64,000 nt of DNA from Madurella fahalii (GCA_029876055.1 CM056875.1:744001-808000), one strand, 5' to 3'; positions 22,861 through 35,725 are shown, counted from the stretch's first letter. The notes: a model not told the origin generated them from the letters alone. Numbers and translations: made by a program.

Positions 22861-25187
22861 AGGTGGGGAGAAAGGGAGCTCCTGGCAACGATGATGGCAG
22901 CTTGTCCCGTGGCTCATGTGGCTTCCATCCTGCGGTGGGGTTTTGTCCCATATCTATTCCGGCTTCACCGCGAGGCCCGCCTCCGTGCTCGTCAGTTCTG
23001 GCAAGGTAACCCCCGAGCAGGCCAGTCAGGCGGGAGATCTCCCGGAAATCCCTCCACGGAAGCAAGCACTCGTTGAGCCCGCAGGTCAGCGGCTATTTGC
23101 GATTATATGCGTGCCTACAATGCGGGCACCCCAGATGGGCGCGCTGCTACCGGGCAACCGGGCGATCCCTTCACTCGGGGCGCGGGTCGAGACACCAACC
23201 GGAGGATTATGCAGGGACTCTGTGCTCGGCAAACGCGTTTCTGTCTCTGCAGCGATCTTCCCGAGTTGAGGTCCGATGGCAAGGCCGAGCAGATCCGTAC
23301 CAGGCATTTTGGTTCGATGTCTTGGCTGGTTGGCGGACATTTTGCAGGATAAAACGGGCTACTAGTAGAGTCGCGCAGAACCGTGGCCTTTTGGGAGGCC
23401 TGATCTACGTTCGTCCCGACCTACAGACCTTTTCCGGCCAGAGAAAAAAGTTGTGTGTCACAAGCGGCAAAGTAGGAAATCTTTTGAGCCGGCCGTCCAT
23501 TGATATCTACTCATGTCCCACTCAGAGTCTGCTGGATCATAGCTTCCCGTGGCATGAGACGAAATCACTTAGGAGAATACATTAAGTCTCTAGCTGAGAC
23601 TATGATACCAGCCAAGGGGCCGCCTGGATATGAAAAACTGTTCTGCTAGAAACATCGAAACTAAATTGTTTGGAAACGTGCGGAGATGGTGTCGGCCCCG
23701 TCCACAACTTCTGATAGTTGCACCACGCGCAAGCCTGTGTGGGTCTTGGCAAGGATCTGGGCGTCTGTGGTGTTTTGGCCGGGCAGGCCAATGAAAAAGC
23801 AACCTTCAGCAGAGCAGAAAACTTGTATCCACGTTTCGAAGCCTGCACAACGTCGAAATGTTTCGAACATTAGATTGTCGAAGCAAACTTCCCTTGTCGA
23901 CGTCGCGGCCTCTGCACTCCGCAGGGAGCGCCTCCGGATCTAGGAGACGAGGTAACCCAGCGCGACACAAGAGGCTCCGCTGAGAGAAAGGTAAAAAGGT
24001 AAGCAATGTCCAGGAAGCGCCGGGGTTCTTTGCGCTCAAAAGCGTTGTCGGTTAACCGAAGCGCTCGGTGGCTCTGAAACCCGGGAGCGTTTGACATGCG
24101 TCACAGCTTGTGGCAGAAGTCAGTGCCCAGCCCCCTGTCACCCTGCACGGCTAGGCCCAACCCCTGTCCAGCAGCCACATCTCCCGCAGCCGCGCGACCT
24201 GCAACAGCAAACCTTATTTCGGCTCCAGCTTCGTCCGGTTGGAGCCCGCCCACCCATCCACCCATTCCCCGCGGGGCGAAGGCGGCATGCGCTTCTTGCC
24301 CTGGCCGCGGCCGTCTCCAGGTTCGCCATGATTACAGCCGCTGATGGCTTGCCAGTTGGCCTTTGAGAAGACCGGACGGGGAAGCCTCGTAGGCGGCCGG
24401 CCCACCGTGAAGGGTCGTTGCGAGCGAGCATGGGACGAGCACAGTTTATTTTTTGCTTCTCTCCGATCGGGTAGGTCGACAACATTGGGCAAGTTGCCCA
24501 GCCCCACGGATGGTAGTGCCATCCGAGCGGCTACGGGAAGGCGACTGCGCAGGATCCGCCTTTGCCGAATGGGAAACGATAGTGAGCAGGGCCCTTGGGA
24601 ATATCTCAGAGCAGTCCGTCCCGTCGCCCCAACGCCACGTCTCGCCGCTGCGCCGAGTCAGTAGCCAGACCCCTCGCAGCGACGCTTACACACCAGAAGT
24701 TTTCGTCGGCGTCGTTTCTTCCATCGTAATCTCGTCTTCTGATTTGTTGAGATGCAGCTTTGGCGGCCGAGGTATCGAATAGTTCTGCGCAAAACGTCTC
24801 GTCGTTTCAAGACCCTCGCTGCTAACCCTGGCCCCTGCAACACCCCCCTCCCCCGTCCTCACGTCTCGACATGGTCGCCATGTACCATCGGACGATCCTT
24901 CACTTTCCGGATGGCGCTCGGAAACTTGTATAATTCATGCCGTGTCCCAGGTCTTCGAGCCCATCCCCCTTCCCTCTTCATTCAGTTGATAGGCATCAGT
25001 TGGGGTGTCTGCATTTCCATTTTCTCTTTCTCTTCCTTCGCCGTCGTCCGTTCTTAATCTTCGACCAGGCTAGTCCTGTCTCTATTGCATAGCGCCAGTC
25101 GCTCTTGATATCTTCAGTCACTCCTTCGACGAGCCGGACACTCACTATTATTTTCTGTCTCTATAAACACATCGCAAACACATCAAA
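22861..25187. other. 2.3 kb intergenic without a supported gene
   Basis: Several overlapping short frames at 23600-24100 on both strands, none with start, splice and composition evidence together. The last about 500 bp before 25188 are CT-rich and look like a long leader and promoter of the cupredoxin gene. Confidence 0.45.
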
Positions 25188-25900
25188 ATGCAGCTCTCGA
25201 CACTCGTCTTCGCCGCTCTCGCGGGCGTGGCATCCGCCCAAAGAACGTGGGTCGTCTCAGTCGCCCGGGATGCCTCCCTCACTTTCTCGCCCAACAGGAT
25301 CTCGGCGCAGCCGGGCGAGTTCGTGCAGTTCCAGTTCCTCGCGGGCAACCACACCGTCACACAGTCGACCTTTGATAGGCCGTGCCAGCCCATTGCCATG
25401 AACAGCAACGTGACGGGCTTCCACTCTGGTTTCCTCCCCGTGGCCGCCAGCGCCGCCATGGGCATGATCCCGACCTACACCATCCAAATCAACAACACCA
25501 ACCCCCTGTGGGTCTACTGCGCCCAAGGCCGGCACTGCGGGGACGGCATGGTGATGGTTATCAACGAGCCGTAAGATGTCCCCCTGTCCGACATTTCCCT
25601 TGTACGTCAGGCTGGACCCAGCTAACATATCTTTTTGCCAATAGTGCCAACAACACCGAACGCACGCTAGAAAGATACAGGGAGCTGGCTGCCCAGGCCC
25701 AGACCGTCCTACCTGGCGGCACTCCGGGCTCGGGTGGCCAGACGGGCTCCACCGACAACCCGAACACCACGGGCGGCTCGAACAACCCGACCTCCACCAG
25801 CGGTGGGAACGGCCCGAGTCAGACCGCTGCTGCCGGTATGCTCGCTGCTCCTGGCACTGTTGCGCTTCTCGCGGTTGCCGGCGCGGCATTGCTTCTCTAA
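25188..25900 (+). CDS. GPI-anchored cupredoxin-like extracellular protein
   Basis: Model: join(25188..25570,25645..25900), 212 aa, one 74 bp intron (GTAAGA..AATAG, phase 2). Residues 1-18 form a signal peptide ending VASAQ. The body is a plastocyanin-like fold with all four blue-copper ligands in place: His55 (GNHTV), Cys111, His116 and Met121 (WVYCAQGRHCGDGM). Two further cysteines (66 and 117) may form a disulphide. A Gly/Ser/Thr-rich linker and a C-terminal hydrophobic tail (ending AVAGAALLL) after small residues indicate a GPI anchor. Such proteins are common in Pezizomycotina cell walls; their physiological role is not settled. Confidence 0.93.
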
Positions 25901-26316
25901 GTGGATGAGAATCGGGTTGGTTTCCACGGATGTTGTGTATATGACGGAATCTTTAATACTAGTGGTGAGATGATTTCAGTTCGGGGTTGAGCAGGATCAG
26001 GGTTGCTCCCCCTTAGATGACGGTGGGCTCAGTGATACCTTTTTCGGGGGGCTGTTTCAGTAAGGGCGCTTTATTCTCTTCTATTCGACGACGATGGTTG
26101 TACATGTCTCATGCCGGAGAGGGCGTGTGTTACATAGTATTGCATTAAAAATGTGAGCGCATGTGTTTACAGCGAGCTTGTTTGTCCGTTCAACCTTCTA
26201 TTCCAGTTGTCCCCAGTGACAAAAAGATAAAAGCCGACACCCAGGAAGTTTTCAAGAGGTCAATAAAAAAAGAAAAGAAAAATAAAAAAAATTTTCAGGG
26301 AAATGCTCTCTCTATA
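25901..26316. other. Convergent 3' spacer
   Basis: 416 bp between two convergent genes; A-rich towards 26260-26300. Nothing else seen. Confidence 0.5.
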
Positions 26317-27269
26317 CTATTTCCCCTCCTTCCCGGGCACGCTCCTCACCTTCCGCTGCTTCGCCGCAGCATCGCACAGCCGCCGCACCGGCTCCGTCCC
26401 CGGCCACCCCTCGGGCCGCTTGACATAGCCCACAAAGTCGTACTTGTCGCTGTTCTTGAAGAAATTGACCCAGTGCAGCAGGCCCTCGTGGACCTTCCTC
26501 TCGGCCTCCTCCCTCTCCTGGGCCCTCATGCGCGCCAGCTCCTCCTTGCTCCAGTGCCGGTCCACGGCGGGATCGTCGAGCGGCATGAACATCTCCTCCA
26601 CCCCGCGCATGTCGGGCGTCCGGTCCTCGGCGAAACAGCCCGTCACGTACGCCCTCGCCGCGTCGCACCCCGCGAAGTAGTGGTAGGAACCCCCCGGCCC
26701 GTAGGTGCGCGGGTTGGACGAGACGTCGTAGATTGTCCAGTTGATGGCGAGGTAGATTGGCTTGGTGGGGTCGGTGCCGTCGTAGGTGGCGAGTTCGGAG
26801 GGGGTGAGGTAGATAGGGGCACGCTGGTGGGCAGTTGTTGTTAGCTGACCGGGGTCGGATGTTGGTGGTGAGGGAGGGTCAAGGGGGGGGGGGGGGAGGG
26901 GGCGGAGGATAGGGGGAGGGAACGAACAAATTGCCTCTTCCACCAGTCGAGTTTCATGTACTTGGGCGGGTCTGACATGCCCCAGAAGAAGGTCTCGCCG
27001 CCGGAGGCGAGGTAACTCAGCCCGCACGAGGCAAGGAAAAGGAAGGTGAGGACGCGGAAGACGTCGAGGAGGAGGGTGCCGCGAGAGTATTCGTCGTCAT
27101 CGTCGATTCGGTCCTTGGGGCCGACTCTTTTGGCTGTTCTTTTGGGGGGTTTCTGCTTCTGCTCTTCCTCAGATTCGGACTCAATTGGCTCGGATTCTGC
27201 GGAAGAGCTATCCTGGGTCGCCTTGGGCTCCGGCTTGCGGCGCCGGACTGACGCTTCTGAGCTGGCCAT
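26317..27269 (-). CDS. Cytochrome b5-like heme/steroid-binding (MAPR-type) membrane protein
   Basis: Model: complement(join(26317..26823,26928..27269)), 282 aa. Start placed at MASSEASVRRRK; an in-frame ATG at 27290 would add seven residues. The N-terminus is charged and Ser/Glu-rich, then a membrane span (LLLDVFRVLTFLFLASCGLSYLA). Exon 2 holds the domain: YLTPSELATYDGTDPTKPIY, then IYDVSSNPRTYGPGGSYHYF and AGCDAARAYVTGCF, the MAPR version of the cytochrome b5 fold. It ends in a basic, Arg-rich tail. MAPR proteins (Dap1/PGRMC) bind heme and assist P450s and sterol synthesis; that role here is by analogy. The 104 bp intron contains a G14 run on the plus strand (26883-26896) and uses GTTCGT as donor. 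Confidence 0.85.
26883..26896. repeat. Poly-G/C homopolymer (14 bp)
   Basis: Run of 14 G on the plus strand inside the intron of the MAPR-like gene; a likely site of length error. Confidence 0.9.
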
Positions 27270-27980
27270 TCTGGGAATCAGCGGAATCAATGGTCACCGC
27301 GGTCGTGGGTGAGCGATGCAAGAAGAAGGAAAGACACGGTGATGTTGCCAGATGTCTTTGGGACAGTAGTTTAACCGGGGCATGCGAGGCTGAGGTGGGA
27401 TGGAACACTTTCCCGTTGTTCCCCCCTGCCGGAGTCGAAAACCGCTCCGGCGCCGATTGGGCCGCGCGTTCCACTGCGCCAGGCAAGGCTGTGTGCCCCA
27501 CTGTCCCGCGTATCTCGCTTCGCGTCGCCCATAGCAACTCTCATCCAGCTTACACAGCGGCCCCTGATTGGCCAGTGGAATTTCCATGGAGGAGTGGGTA
27601 AATATCAACGCTGCCAAATTAAACGCTTGCCGAACGAGCAGATCATTGACGTTGTTGCACGAACCACACCATTGCACAGCACGACAGAACCTGGAACATA
27701 CACAGTAGAGACAGCAAAGCGTCGCACTTTGGCTGCGCGGCACATCTGACTACGATCAACATTACGGATAACGCGGCCTTTTCATTCCCAATTGCATTTT
27801 GGCCGTTACAACGTTCAGCGACCCTGCTCCATTTGTTGCCCGACCAGCCCTCATCGCTCGTCGCGCGCGAACGGATCAGCCGGCTCTGGCCAAAGACAAC
27901 ATAACCCGTTGTCGCCAGCGAGACCAGGGACATTGCATTGCATGCGGCCACTATCTCAATAACACCTAGCCAGCTCGACG
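27270..27980. promoter_or_regulatory. Divergent intergenic region, MAPR-like / coiled-coil gene
   Basis: 711 bp between divergent genes. CCAAT-like ATTGG occurs at about 27458 and 27568. No further element is assigned. Confidence 0.35.
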
Positions 27981-30145
27981 ATGTCGCTACCGTCGAGCCC
28001 CGCCGCCGGCGGCACCAGCACGCCACTTCAACCGCTGTCGCACAACGCGCAGCGCGAATCGTCGCTGTTTCCGACGCTTCAGCATCACCGCGGCATGGCC
28101 GTGCCCGACAACGCCGCTCCACGCGACAGCTCCGTCCACGAAAAGATCAACCAGTTCAACTCGCTCGCAATGCATTCCAAGCAGCTAGAGCGGAAGACAG
28201 CCGATGCCGCCCTCAAGCGCGCCATGCTCGGCCGCGAAGAGGCCGAGGCTGAAATGCGCCGGTATCGCGAAGAGGCCAGAATGCTGCGGAAGCAGGTCGA
28301 GGAGGGCAAGGATCGGGAGCGCCGAGTGGGCGAGAGGTTGGAGGCCGTCATGGTACGTTTGGTTTCAATCTCGCTAGGCACGATAGGACCGAGCTGACCA
28401 GCTAAACACAGGAGAACTATGGACGCGCCAAAGAGACACACGCCCACACCCAGCAACTGTGGGAGAAGGAGATTCGGCGTACGCGCAAGGAAACATTCAA
28501 GGCCCAAAGCGCACTCGTCAAACTACAGGAAGAGCTCAAGTCCTGCCGGGCAGCCCAAAAGGCTGCCGAGGAGGAGCTCCAGAGCGAGAGGGAGCGCAGC
28601 AAGGCACGGGAACAGGAGGCTTTCTCCGCGCAGTACAAACTTGTCGGGTTACAAGAGCAGCTCGACCAGGCGCTGGAACGGGTCAAGATGCTGGAACAGG
28701 AGCGCGACGCATTCAAGACGTTGGCCGAGAACCAACAAGATGTCAGGCGCATTTCCTCCGAGAGCAAGCACCCTTTGTACTCGTCCGAAATGGATGCGGA
28801 GGATGCGAGCCACTCGGAAGCACCCAGAAAACGCCAGCGCATGTCGGCCAGCGAACCCGATCTCGAAGCCATCACAATGATGTGGCAGTGGGAGAAGCAC
28901 CGCGCGGATCGGGCGCTGGAGCAGGTCCATTTCCTCGAAGTGGAGTGCCAGCTGAAGGTCTGCCCGAGCGGCAAATCCTTGCGACGTGCCAGCGCGCGCC
29001 AGCCGTCGAGCCCGCGACGCAAGCGGCCGAGCCTCATTAGAATCGCGGATGCCGGTGACTCGATGATCCTTAGAGAGAGTCCGCGGGCGTCCCCGGAACC
29101 TACGGAATCGAGGTTCAAGCGATCCAAAACCGACCTTCTCAGAGAGGAGAAGGAACCACGACGGAGCACCATCTTCGTCCCTGCCGAAGGCATCTTCCGG
29201 ACCGTATCACAGGCTGAGGCTGAGGCCGAGGCCGTGAAGTCGGCCTCAGCAGTGTCACCCAGCTTGCCGCCCACGCCGACCGACAGCGATCCCCATTTTC
29301 GCCGCACCCCGTCGGTCGATCCTCCAGACTTTGCCGTGCTCTCCAAAGAGCGCACATCCCTGCTATCCCTACTGGATGCACCGCACCGGCAATCCGGCCC
29401 ATCACCGATCTTTAACATTCCCACAACTCCCGGTCCCGACCCAGCAGCAGCAGCGGCCGACGAACAAGAACTGGAACCCGAACCCGAGGCCGAGCAAGCA
29501 GAGCCCATCCAGACCACCATCCTCGCCCCACCCGAACTCCCCACCGCCCCCTTGACCGACCCTCTACCATCCCGCATCACCACACAAGATGAGAACATCC
29601 GCCCAGACTCGTCCGCCTACTCACGCCCCCACACATCCACGTCGCATTACTATCCCGCTACTGCTACTACTACCACCACAACAACAGTAACAACAACAAA
29701 AGTCCCGCTCCGCGAAGAGACCAACGACCCCAACCTCGCCCAGCGCCTCATGAAAATGCAGCGGACGCCGTCCCGCGGTGCCGCGGGAGACGCCGACGGC
29801 CCAAGCTTCGACATCAACAACCCGGCGCTGACGCCCACTATGACACGGGAGCAGGCGCTCGCGCAGATCAGGGAGCGCAGGGGCCGCGCGCGGAGTGCCG
29901 GGCGGGGCGCCGGCGCGAATCCCGGTGCGGCCCAGAGGGCGGTCAGTGGGATCAGGGCAGCAGCCCCTACCGCCGAGAGGAAGGTGACGATGACGGGGGG
30001 TGGGGAGCGCGAGAAGGAGAAGGAGAGGGGGAGGGAGAGGGAGAAGGAGAGGGAGGGCGGGAGACGGGAGGTCAGTGGGCCCCTCGGCAGAACGGCTGGG
30101 GCGGTGAGAGGCGTCAGCGTGAGTGCTCGGCGGGTGAGGACTTGA
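27981..30145 (+). CDS. Conserved coiled-coil protein, 701 aa, function not recognised
   Basis: Model: join(27981..28352,28412..30145), one 59 bp intron (GTACGT..CACAG, phase 0). Residues about 45-260 are almost continuous heptads rich in Glu, Lys and Gln (KINQFNSLAMHSKQLERKTA, then QYKLVGLQEQLDQALERVKM). After a basic cluster PRKRQRMS, a second short helix (MMWQWEKHRADRALEQVHFL) follows. The rest is disordered, Ser/Pro/Thr-rich, with conserved-looking blocks PNLAQRLMKMQRTPS and TREQALAQIRERRGRARS and a Glu/Arg/Lys repeat encoded by GAGAAG/GAGAGG repeats near the end. The style suggests a nuclear or spindle-associated scaffold, but I cannot name a family. Confidence 0.8.
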
Positions 30146-30789
30146 AGGCTGGTTGAGGTTAAGGTTGAGGCTGAGGTTGGGGTTGAGTTTTGTTTTGTCT
30201 AAGGTGTAGAGGGTTAGGTTGTTCGGTTTCGTTTGTTAAGTATTTCCTGGCCTTTTTTTTTTTTTCTCTCTCTCCAAAGGTAGTCCGAGGGAGGGCTGTC
30301 TGGTTGAGTGCCAGAGCTGCATGACAAGGGTTGGTATCTGGTTGTTGGGGTATCGTGTTATCACTCCTGGGACTGGACAGAGCACTCGCACGGGCAGGCG
30401 TTGGCGGGAACTGGCTTTGCATTCAGGATTCCAGGGGATTGGGACTGGCGGGGCCTCTGTCTTATTTGTGTATTTTCAGTATCAATATCCGCATTGGACA
30501 GCGAGGCGTCGTTTTTCAATCGCAGGGCCAAGGCACGGTTCTTCACCCATCTCGCCGTCTGTTCCGCCCTATGAAGTGTTAATAAGCTTTAGTTCCAGTT
30601 GGGAAAGTAATTTCGGTCATTCGGTTGTTAAGGTTGTTTTGAAACCAACTTCAGAAGCATTGGACGAACCAACGAAACAATATCTGCTACAAAGACTTCT
30701 TCCCGTCCAGCACATGTTCTTCCTTCATGGCGGATCAATCCGCAGCTTCCTTCTCAGTCGCATATCTCCATTCGGATCCCCTCTCCGTT
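30146..30789. other. Convergent 3' spacer
   Basis: 644 bp between two convergent coiled-coil genes. Repeated GGTTGAGGTT-like motifs just after the upstream stop; otherwise nothing. Confidence 0.5.
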
Positions 30790-32327
30790 TCAGGTGCCTT
30801 TTTGCCCACCGCCAGCCTTTGACAAAAAAGAAGACCCGCTTTGATTTCCATCGCCTCCCTGGCTGTTACCAGTCACAGACGGTCTCCTCCCGGATGGCCT
30901 TCTCTTCGCCCTATTTGCGCGGTGTCGATCGACTTCCAGCTCTGCCTTTAGCTCCTCTTCTGCAGCTGTTCTTAAGCTCGGGGCCAGTATGTAACCGTCT
31001 TCCAGGGTCTCGATGGGTTCTGAGTCCGGAGACAAGAGACAAAAGGCCGGCCAAACAACAACAGTGCGCATTAGGTCATCAGATGGGTCGGCCCGTGATT
31101 GTCCACCCGATGATGTAGATTTAGATGCACTCGGGCCGACCGTGACACCATTCGGGCATGACCTGGGAGTTGTTGCCGGGGCAGACGGGAGATCGAAAGG
31201 CAGAGGACTCCACCCAACCTGATATTTCGACTCCAAATTGAGTCCCAGCTCCGCAACGATTCTCTCTTCGAACCGCTGTATCACTTTCCACTGCTTACAT
31301 GCCGTGGCACAAGCGCTCTGCAGGTCGGACTTGAAACCGTGTCGTCTTGTTTCGGGAAGCAGCGGAGACAATCGGCTGTCGACTCCGTTCACGACGTCTT
31401 CGATGCAAGCCTTCTCAACTGAGTCGTTTCCATTCCGGGTTCTTTCGGCAACAGACAGAAGAAGAGACCGAAAAAATGATTCTTGTTCGGGGTTCTTTTT
31501 GGCAAGTGTGCTAATGATGCGGTTGAGGTCCTTAGCATCCTTCAGCAGGTAGGTTGGCTGGAACATGTGTTCGCGTAACTCGTTTCCCAGGACACGCAGG
31601 AAGAGGGCCACTCGCATCTGCTTCGCGAGTGCCGTGTTTGACGAAAGCAGCGGTATGCCGAAATTATTCAGCTCTGAACGCTGGTCTGATGTTAAAGCAA
31701 CACTGGGTATATCGACTGCAAAATGCGTATCGGCTACTTTACGAGCTGATGAGTAGATGGCGCGTAATGCCCGGCTTCTATTCCCCATTGTGTTAGATAG
31801 GACTAGTCAGCGATTGCAGGCTTGTTACCAAGCAAGACTCACATAGCTTCGTCGGTTGACTTCAGAGGGACAGAAAAACTGTCTATCTTCTGCAGCCTGC
31901 CCTCTTTCTCACGCAACTGTTTCTGGAATTCTTCTTCCTGCTTTTCCAAGTCGGTTTGGAGTCTCTCCACTTGCTCTTCTATATCTGTGGCGGTCTTTTT
32001 CGACGTGGCCAAGCTCTCCGCTAGCTTCTGCTTTTCCTTAGTGACCTTCTCCAATGCGGCTTCCTTATTTTTGAGCTCGTTCTGCAGTTTAGCTTCCCTG
32101 GCTTTGAATTCCCCGTCTTTCGACTTGAGCTCATCGCAAGTACGACTGAGATTGAAAGTAGTACCACGATTTGCAGCGTCGAGGTCTTGAAGCTGTTGCT
32201 TGAGACGCTCATTCTCCTGGGCGAGGGCTGTAAAGCGCTGGACCGAAGGCTGTTTCGTCAGGGCCATGAGCAGATTCACAACATCGGCCGCGTCAGTCGC
32301 GGCCTCGTCGACGGCTTGAGGTGACAT
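30790..32327 (-). CDS. Conserved fungal coiled-coil protein, 490 aa, function not recognised
   Basis: Model: complement(join(30790..31777,31843..32327)), one 65 bp intron (GTGAGT..AATAG) joining at ...TDEA-ISRALRAIY. I start at MSPQAVDEAA; the same frame is open upstream but not protein-like. Residues about 35-155 form a coiled coil (ALAQENERLKQQLQDLDAAN, EEQVERLQTDLEKQEEEFQK). The middle is a helical globular segment with LRVLGNELREHMFQPTYLL and FFRSLLLSVAERTRNG. The C-terminus is disordered and basic (RANRAKRRPSGRR). I do not recognise a catalytic motif. Confidence 0.8.
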
Positions 32328-33999
32328 TGCAGGGGAAATCAGGCAAAGGAGCAAGAACGGGTCTGTGACGGACGCCTGGGTGAGGATTGATGTGAAGCAG
32401 ACCCTGGATGAAACTTGAGGGAAAAGGGAACACACTGGAGCAATCAACCCCAAGGCAGAGCCCGGTCTTTTCACTGTTTACATGTCGTTAACTCCCCTCC
32501 CTCCATCATGCAGGCCAAGCCAGTTCTCCCTCTCGATAACACGACTTTTACTTCCCACAATGGCCTTGTGCTTCGGGCGGCCAGGCAGAAGGCCGGCGGG
32601 CGACAGCATTGTCCAGTGGGATTAAGCGCGCTTGGCCTCAGTGCAGCAGTTGGCCAACAACGCCACGGCCGAGCGGCAGTCGAATCGACCATTCGGACGC
32701 AAGGTTGGCTACGGGCGTGCTACCCTGCCGCGGCCTCCATACGGACGGCTGATTGACTGAATGCCGTGCTGCGCCAGTAGGGTGCAAGAGGCATCCTCCA
32801 TGTCTAATGCAAGCGGCGTTTTGACTCACATCTGCTGCCAATCAGACAGCGCAACGTTTCTGGGTGGGCAGTCTGTTCCGGTCTGTCGGGACCAACAACG
32901 GGCGGCAAGGTGCAATCTGCTGCATTTTGAGCCTTGCACACCTTCTGGGTAGGTAATTTTGGTGCTTGGGCGTTCTCGAGGCACTGCAATGCCAGGGCTC
33001 GATGACTCTGTCTAACATCTAATGGTTGGCATAGGGCATCCGGACGACATGTGACACGTCAAATGATGTGCATGGCAGATGGGACGCTCGATGCTGCGAT
33101 GGTGATGTGATCGGAGGCGTACAATGCACTTTTCCCGCAACTAAGCGGTTTACTCCACCTTTTTCTTCAGCCATTAAACTGAGACTGCCTGGGTAATTCT
33201 TGTCATGCTACTCGCTGCCGCACCCTACCGTGGCATGGACCTTACACCATCCACCTACAGCCTGGTCTCTGTGCGCGGTCTGCGCGGTCTGTAGGCCTCC
33301 GCTGCCCACTTTCCGGACGCTTCTCCCGTCTACACAAGTAAGGGCACGGTTAGTTCGGTGATTAGAATTCTCGTTTCCATCACGTTTTGGAATGGCGAGG
33401 GACCAGAGCTCGAATCTTGGACCCCGCAACAGCCTCGCCTTCATTTCTGGCCTTGGGCAGTAGAGTGCGACGATTTCTCCGCGGTGGAACCAACCGAGAG
33501 CTGAGACTGTGGGCATGGAGAGTACGAGCAGCGACAAGCTCGATCTCACAATTATAGGGGTCTCCGAAGCAGATAATTGATCTCTAAGATCGCCGAGATA
33601 CCGGTGGAGTGGAAACCCGTCGAGTGCCGTGCTGACGGCGGGACGCTTCCTCGGAAACTGACCGAAGATGTGGCTCGAGCGCCGGCGGAGAGAATGCCAC
33701 AGCACGAGCCACAAAATGCCACCAGCTGCGGGATCAAATGCAACCCTGTCGCCCATCGTGAGAAACGGGCTGCTGTCACGGCTTGCGAGTCCCCTTTGCT
33801 GACATTCCCGACTCTGATGTTCTGCCTGACGATGACGGCTTTGCCCTGTGTAACGACCGGTGGACTTGGCATCCGATGGTGACTGTTGGTTGGGATTTGT
33901 GAGACAGCACTGCAGGCAGTTTTATCCATCATGAATCCGGCGCCAATTCGGCCGCGCAACGCTCATTGATCGAAGCTGAAAGCTCACCAAAAGGCGAAC
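32328..33999. other. 1.7 kb divergent intergenic region
   Basis: Between a minus-strand coiled-coil gene and a plus-strand BTB gene. Only short frames; a minus-strand frame at 33208-33756 lacks support. Confidence 0.5.
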
Positions 34000-35725
34000 A
34001 TGGCCAACCCGGGAGGCGAACACAAACCCCATTCGGCACAGACGGGTCTGCAGCACCAGCCTTTCGGTTCCAATTCGGCCGAACTTGTTAGTCGCATTCC
34101 TAAAATCCTCCCGCATGAGCGGGTCTTTCCCATACAAATCGGCTCGGAGCTGTTCAAGCTCTCCGGCGCATCAATTTCGTCTGATGGTGTGTGGGCCCCT
34201 CTCACTCCGGTCTGGTGCCGTGTCGCTCGTATCCCGGCTATAGATCTTTCCATCCGCGTCAACGATGGGATTTGGCTCACTGACAGACGCCCCGCAGCAC
34301 CTTCGTACTTCTCCCAATACTTCAAGTGCCAGATCAGCCAGGCCGAGGAAAATGGAGAGGACATCTCGTTGGCCATCCGGACACTCTATATCGACCGGGA
34401 CCCGGTGACCTTCAAAGACATCTCGTTACACCTCCAGGGGTATCATGTAAAACCCCGAGACTCGACGCACTTTGTGCGCCTGTTTGCCGACGCACAGTTC
34501 TACAGCCGTGAGTGCCCCTCTTGGTACTACTATTTTACAAGCATCCCATTCTAACATTCTTCTTCCAGTCCCCAAATTAATGTCGCAGCTCTACGAAGAA
34601 TCCATCTTCACCACTATCGGCCAGCGCCAATTCCAGATTCCGCGCGAGCTGTTCACCGATCCGGGCAACTCGCCCAACTTCTTCTCCCTCGGCTTCGCCG
34701 TCTTCTTCTCAGGCCCGGACGAGCTCTTCCCCGGTCTGGACCGGGAAGGCCTTCTGCGCCCGCCGTCTATCGTCCCCTCCTCGGTGCCCGGCCGCAGCGC
34801 CGACATCTTCGCCGAGCTCCTGCACTTCCTGCGCGGCTATCCGGTCGAGATCCGCAGCGAAACGCACCGCGCCGAGCTGCTCCGCGACTGCCGCTATTTC
34901 AACTTCAAGGGCCTCGAGCAGCGGCTCATCCCGCACTCCATCTCGTTCAACCTCGCCCGCCGGAGGGAGGAGATCGTCATCCGCCTCAAGGACATCCTGA
35001 AGAGCGGCATCACTGTCGCCAACGAGCCGACGGGCGTGGACCCGCTCGCGGGGTGGGTCAACTACGCGCGGCCGTTTGTCGACGACCGGGCGTTCGAGCT
35101 GGTGCTGGAGATTGGCGACGAGAGCACCCGGCTGCACTTCTCGGGCCTGGGCCCGAGCCACGGGTACGCGCGGGCCGAGTTCTTTGGCGAGACGCGGATC
35201 CGCGTCGCCAAGATGTTCGAGGTCGTCGCCACCAAGCTGAACCTGCCGCCCACCACGCAGCCGCTGGGCCTGCTCATGGCCAAGGGCGGCGCCAGCAGCC
35301 AGCCCGCCACCCCCGGCAACACCCCGCTCAGCGACGACCTAGTGAAGGTGGTCATGGACCCCGAGGCGAGCGTGACGCTGGACGGGAAGCCGTGGGCCCC
35401 GCCCGCCGACGAGGAGCCGCTGGGCGCCATGTCGGTCTCGGCGCCGTCCTCGGCCGGCGGGCTGGAGTCGTCGTCGTCGCCGATGGTGGGCGCCGCCCAG
35501 CTGTCGGTCCCCGGGCCCGGGTCCGCTTCGAGAAAGCGGAGGCGGCTGGACGCGCTGGGCGGCGCGATGGACGAGTGGATCGTGCGAACGGGCCAGTGGC
35601 GGTTGAGGATTCAGGGGTCCAAGAACGGCAAGGCGGCCGTCGAGTGTTGTTTGGTGGCGGTCAAGCTGGATGCGTTCAGCTCGGAGCAGGCGAGGAATGC
35701 GCAGAGGGCGTTTCTGGCCGGGTAA
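34000..35725 (+). CDS. BTB/POZ (KCTD-like) protein, Whi2-like
   Basis: Model: join(34000..34186,34298..34507,34569..35725), 517 aa, phases exact. The second exon starts after the acceptor CCGCAG so that the frame reads SSDAPSYFSQYF. A first BTB-like unit covers about residues 43-140 (FPIQIGSELFKLSGASISSD, TLYIDRDPVTFKDISLHLQG) and a second follows (GQRQFQIPRELFTDPGNSPN, AELLHFLRGYPVEIR). This double arrangement is what I recall for fungal Whi2 homologues, which with Psr phosphatases damp TORC1 and act in stress response. Towards the C-terminus there is a basic RKRRRLD, a candidate nuclear signal, and a final beta-rich domain (WIVRTGQWRLRIQG). Confidence 0.88.

Noticed and set aside
23590..24097. 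Possible small gene on the minus strand
   Set aside because: One frame looks mildly protein-like (GLRVVQLSEVVDGADTISAR), but there is no start or splice model and no family match.
26161..26844. 227-codon plus-strand open frame
   Set aside because: Antisense of the MAPR-like exon 2; His/Arg/Pro-rich shadow.
28417..29598. 393-codon minus-strand open frame, Ser/Cys-rich
   Set aside because: Antisense to the 701 aa coiled-coil gene; composition (runs of Ser, Cys, Arg) is that of a shadow frame.
30321..31118. 265-codon plus-strand open frame
   Set aside because: Covers the 3' spacer and antisense of the 490 aa gene; composition lacks conserved features.
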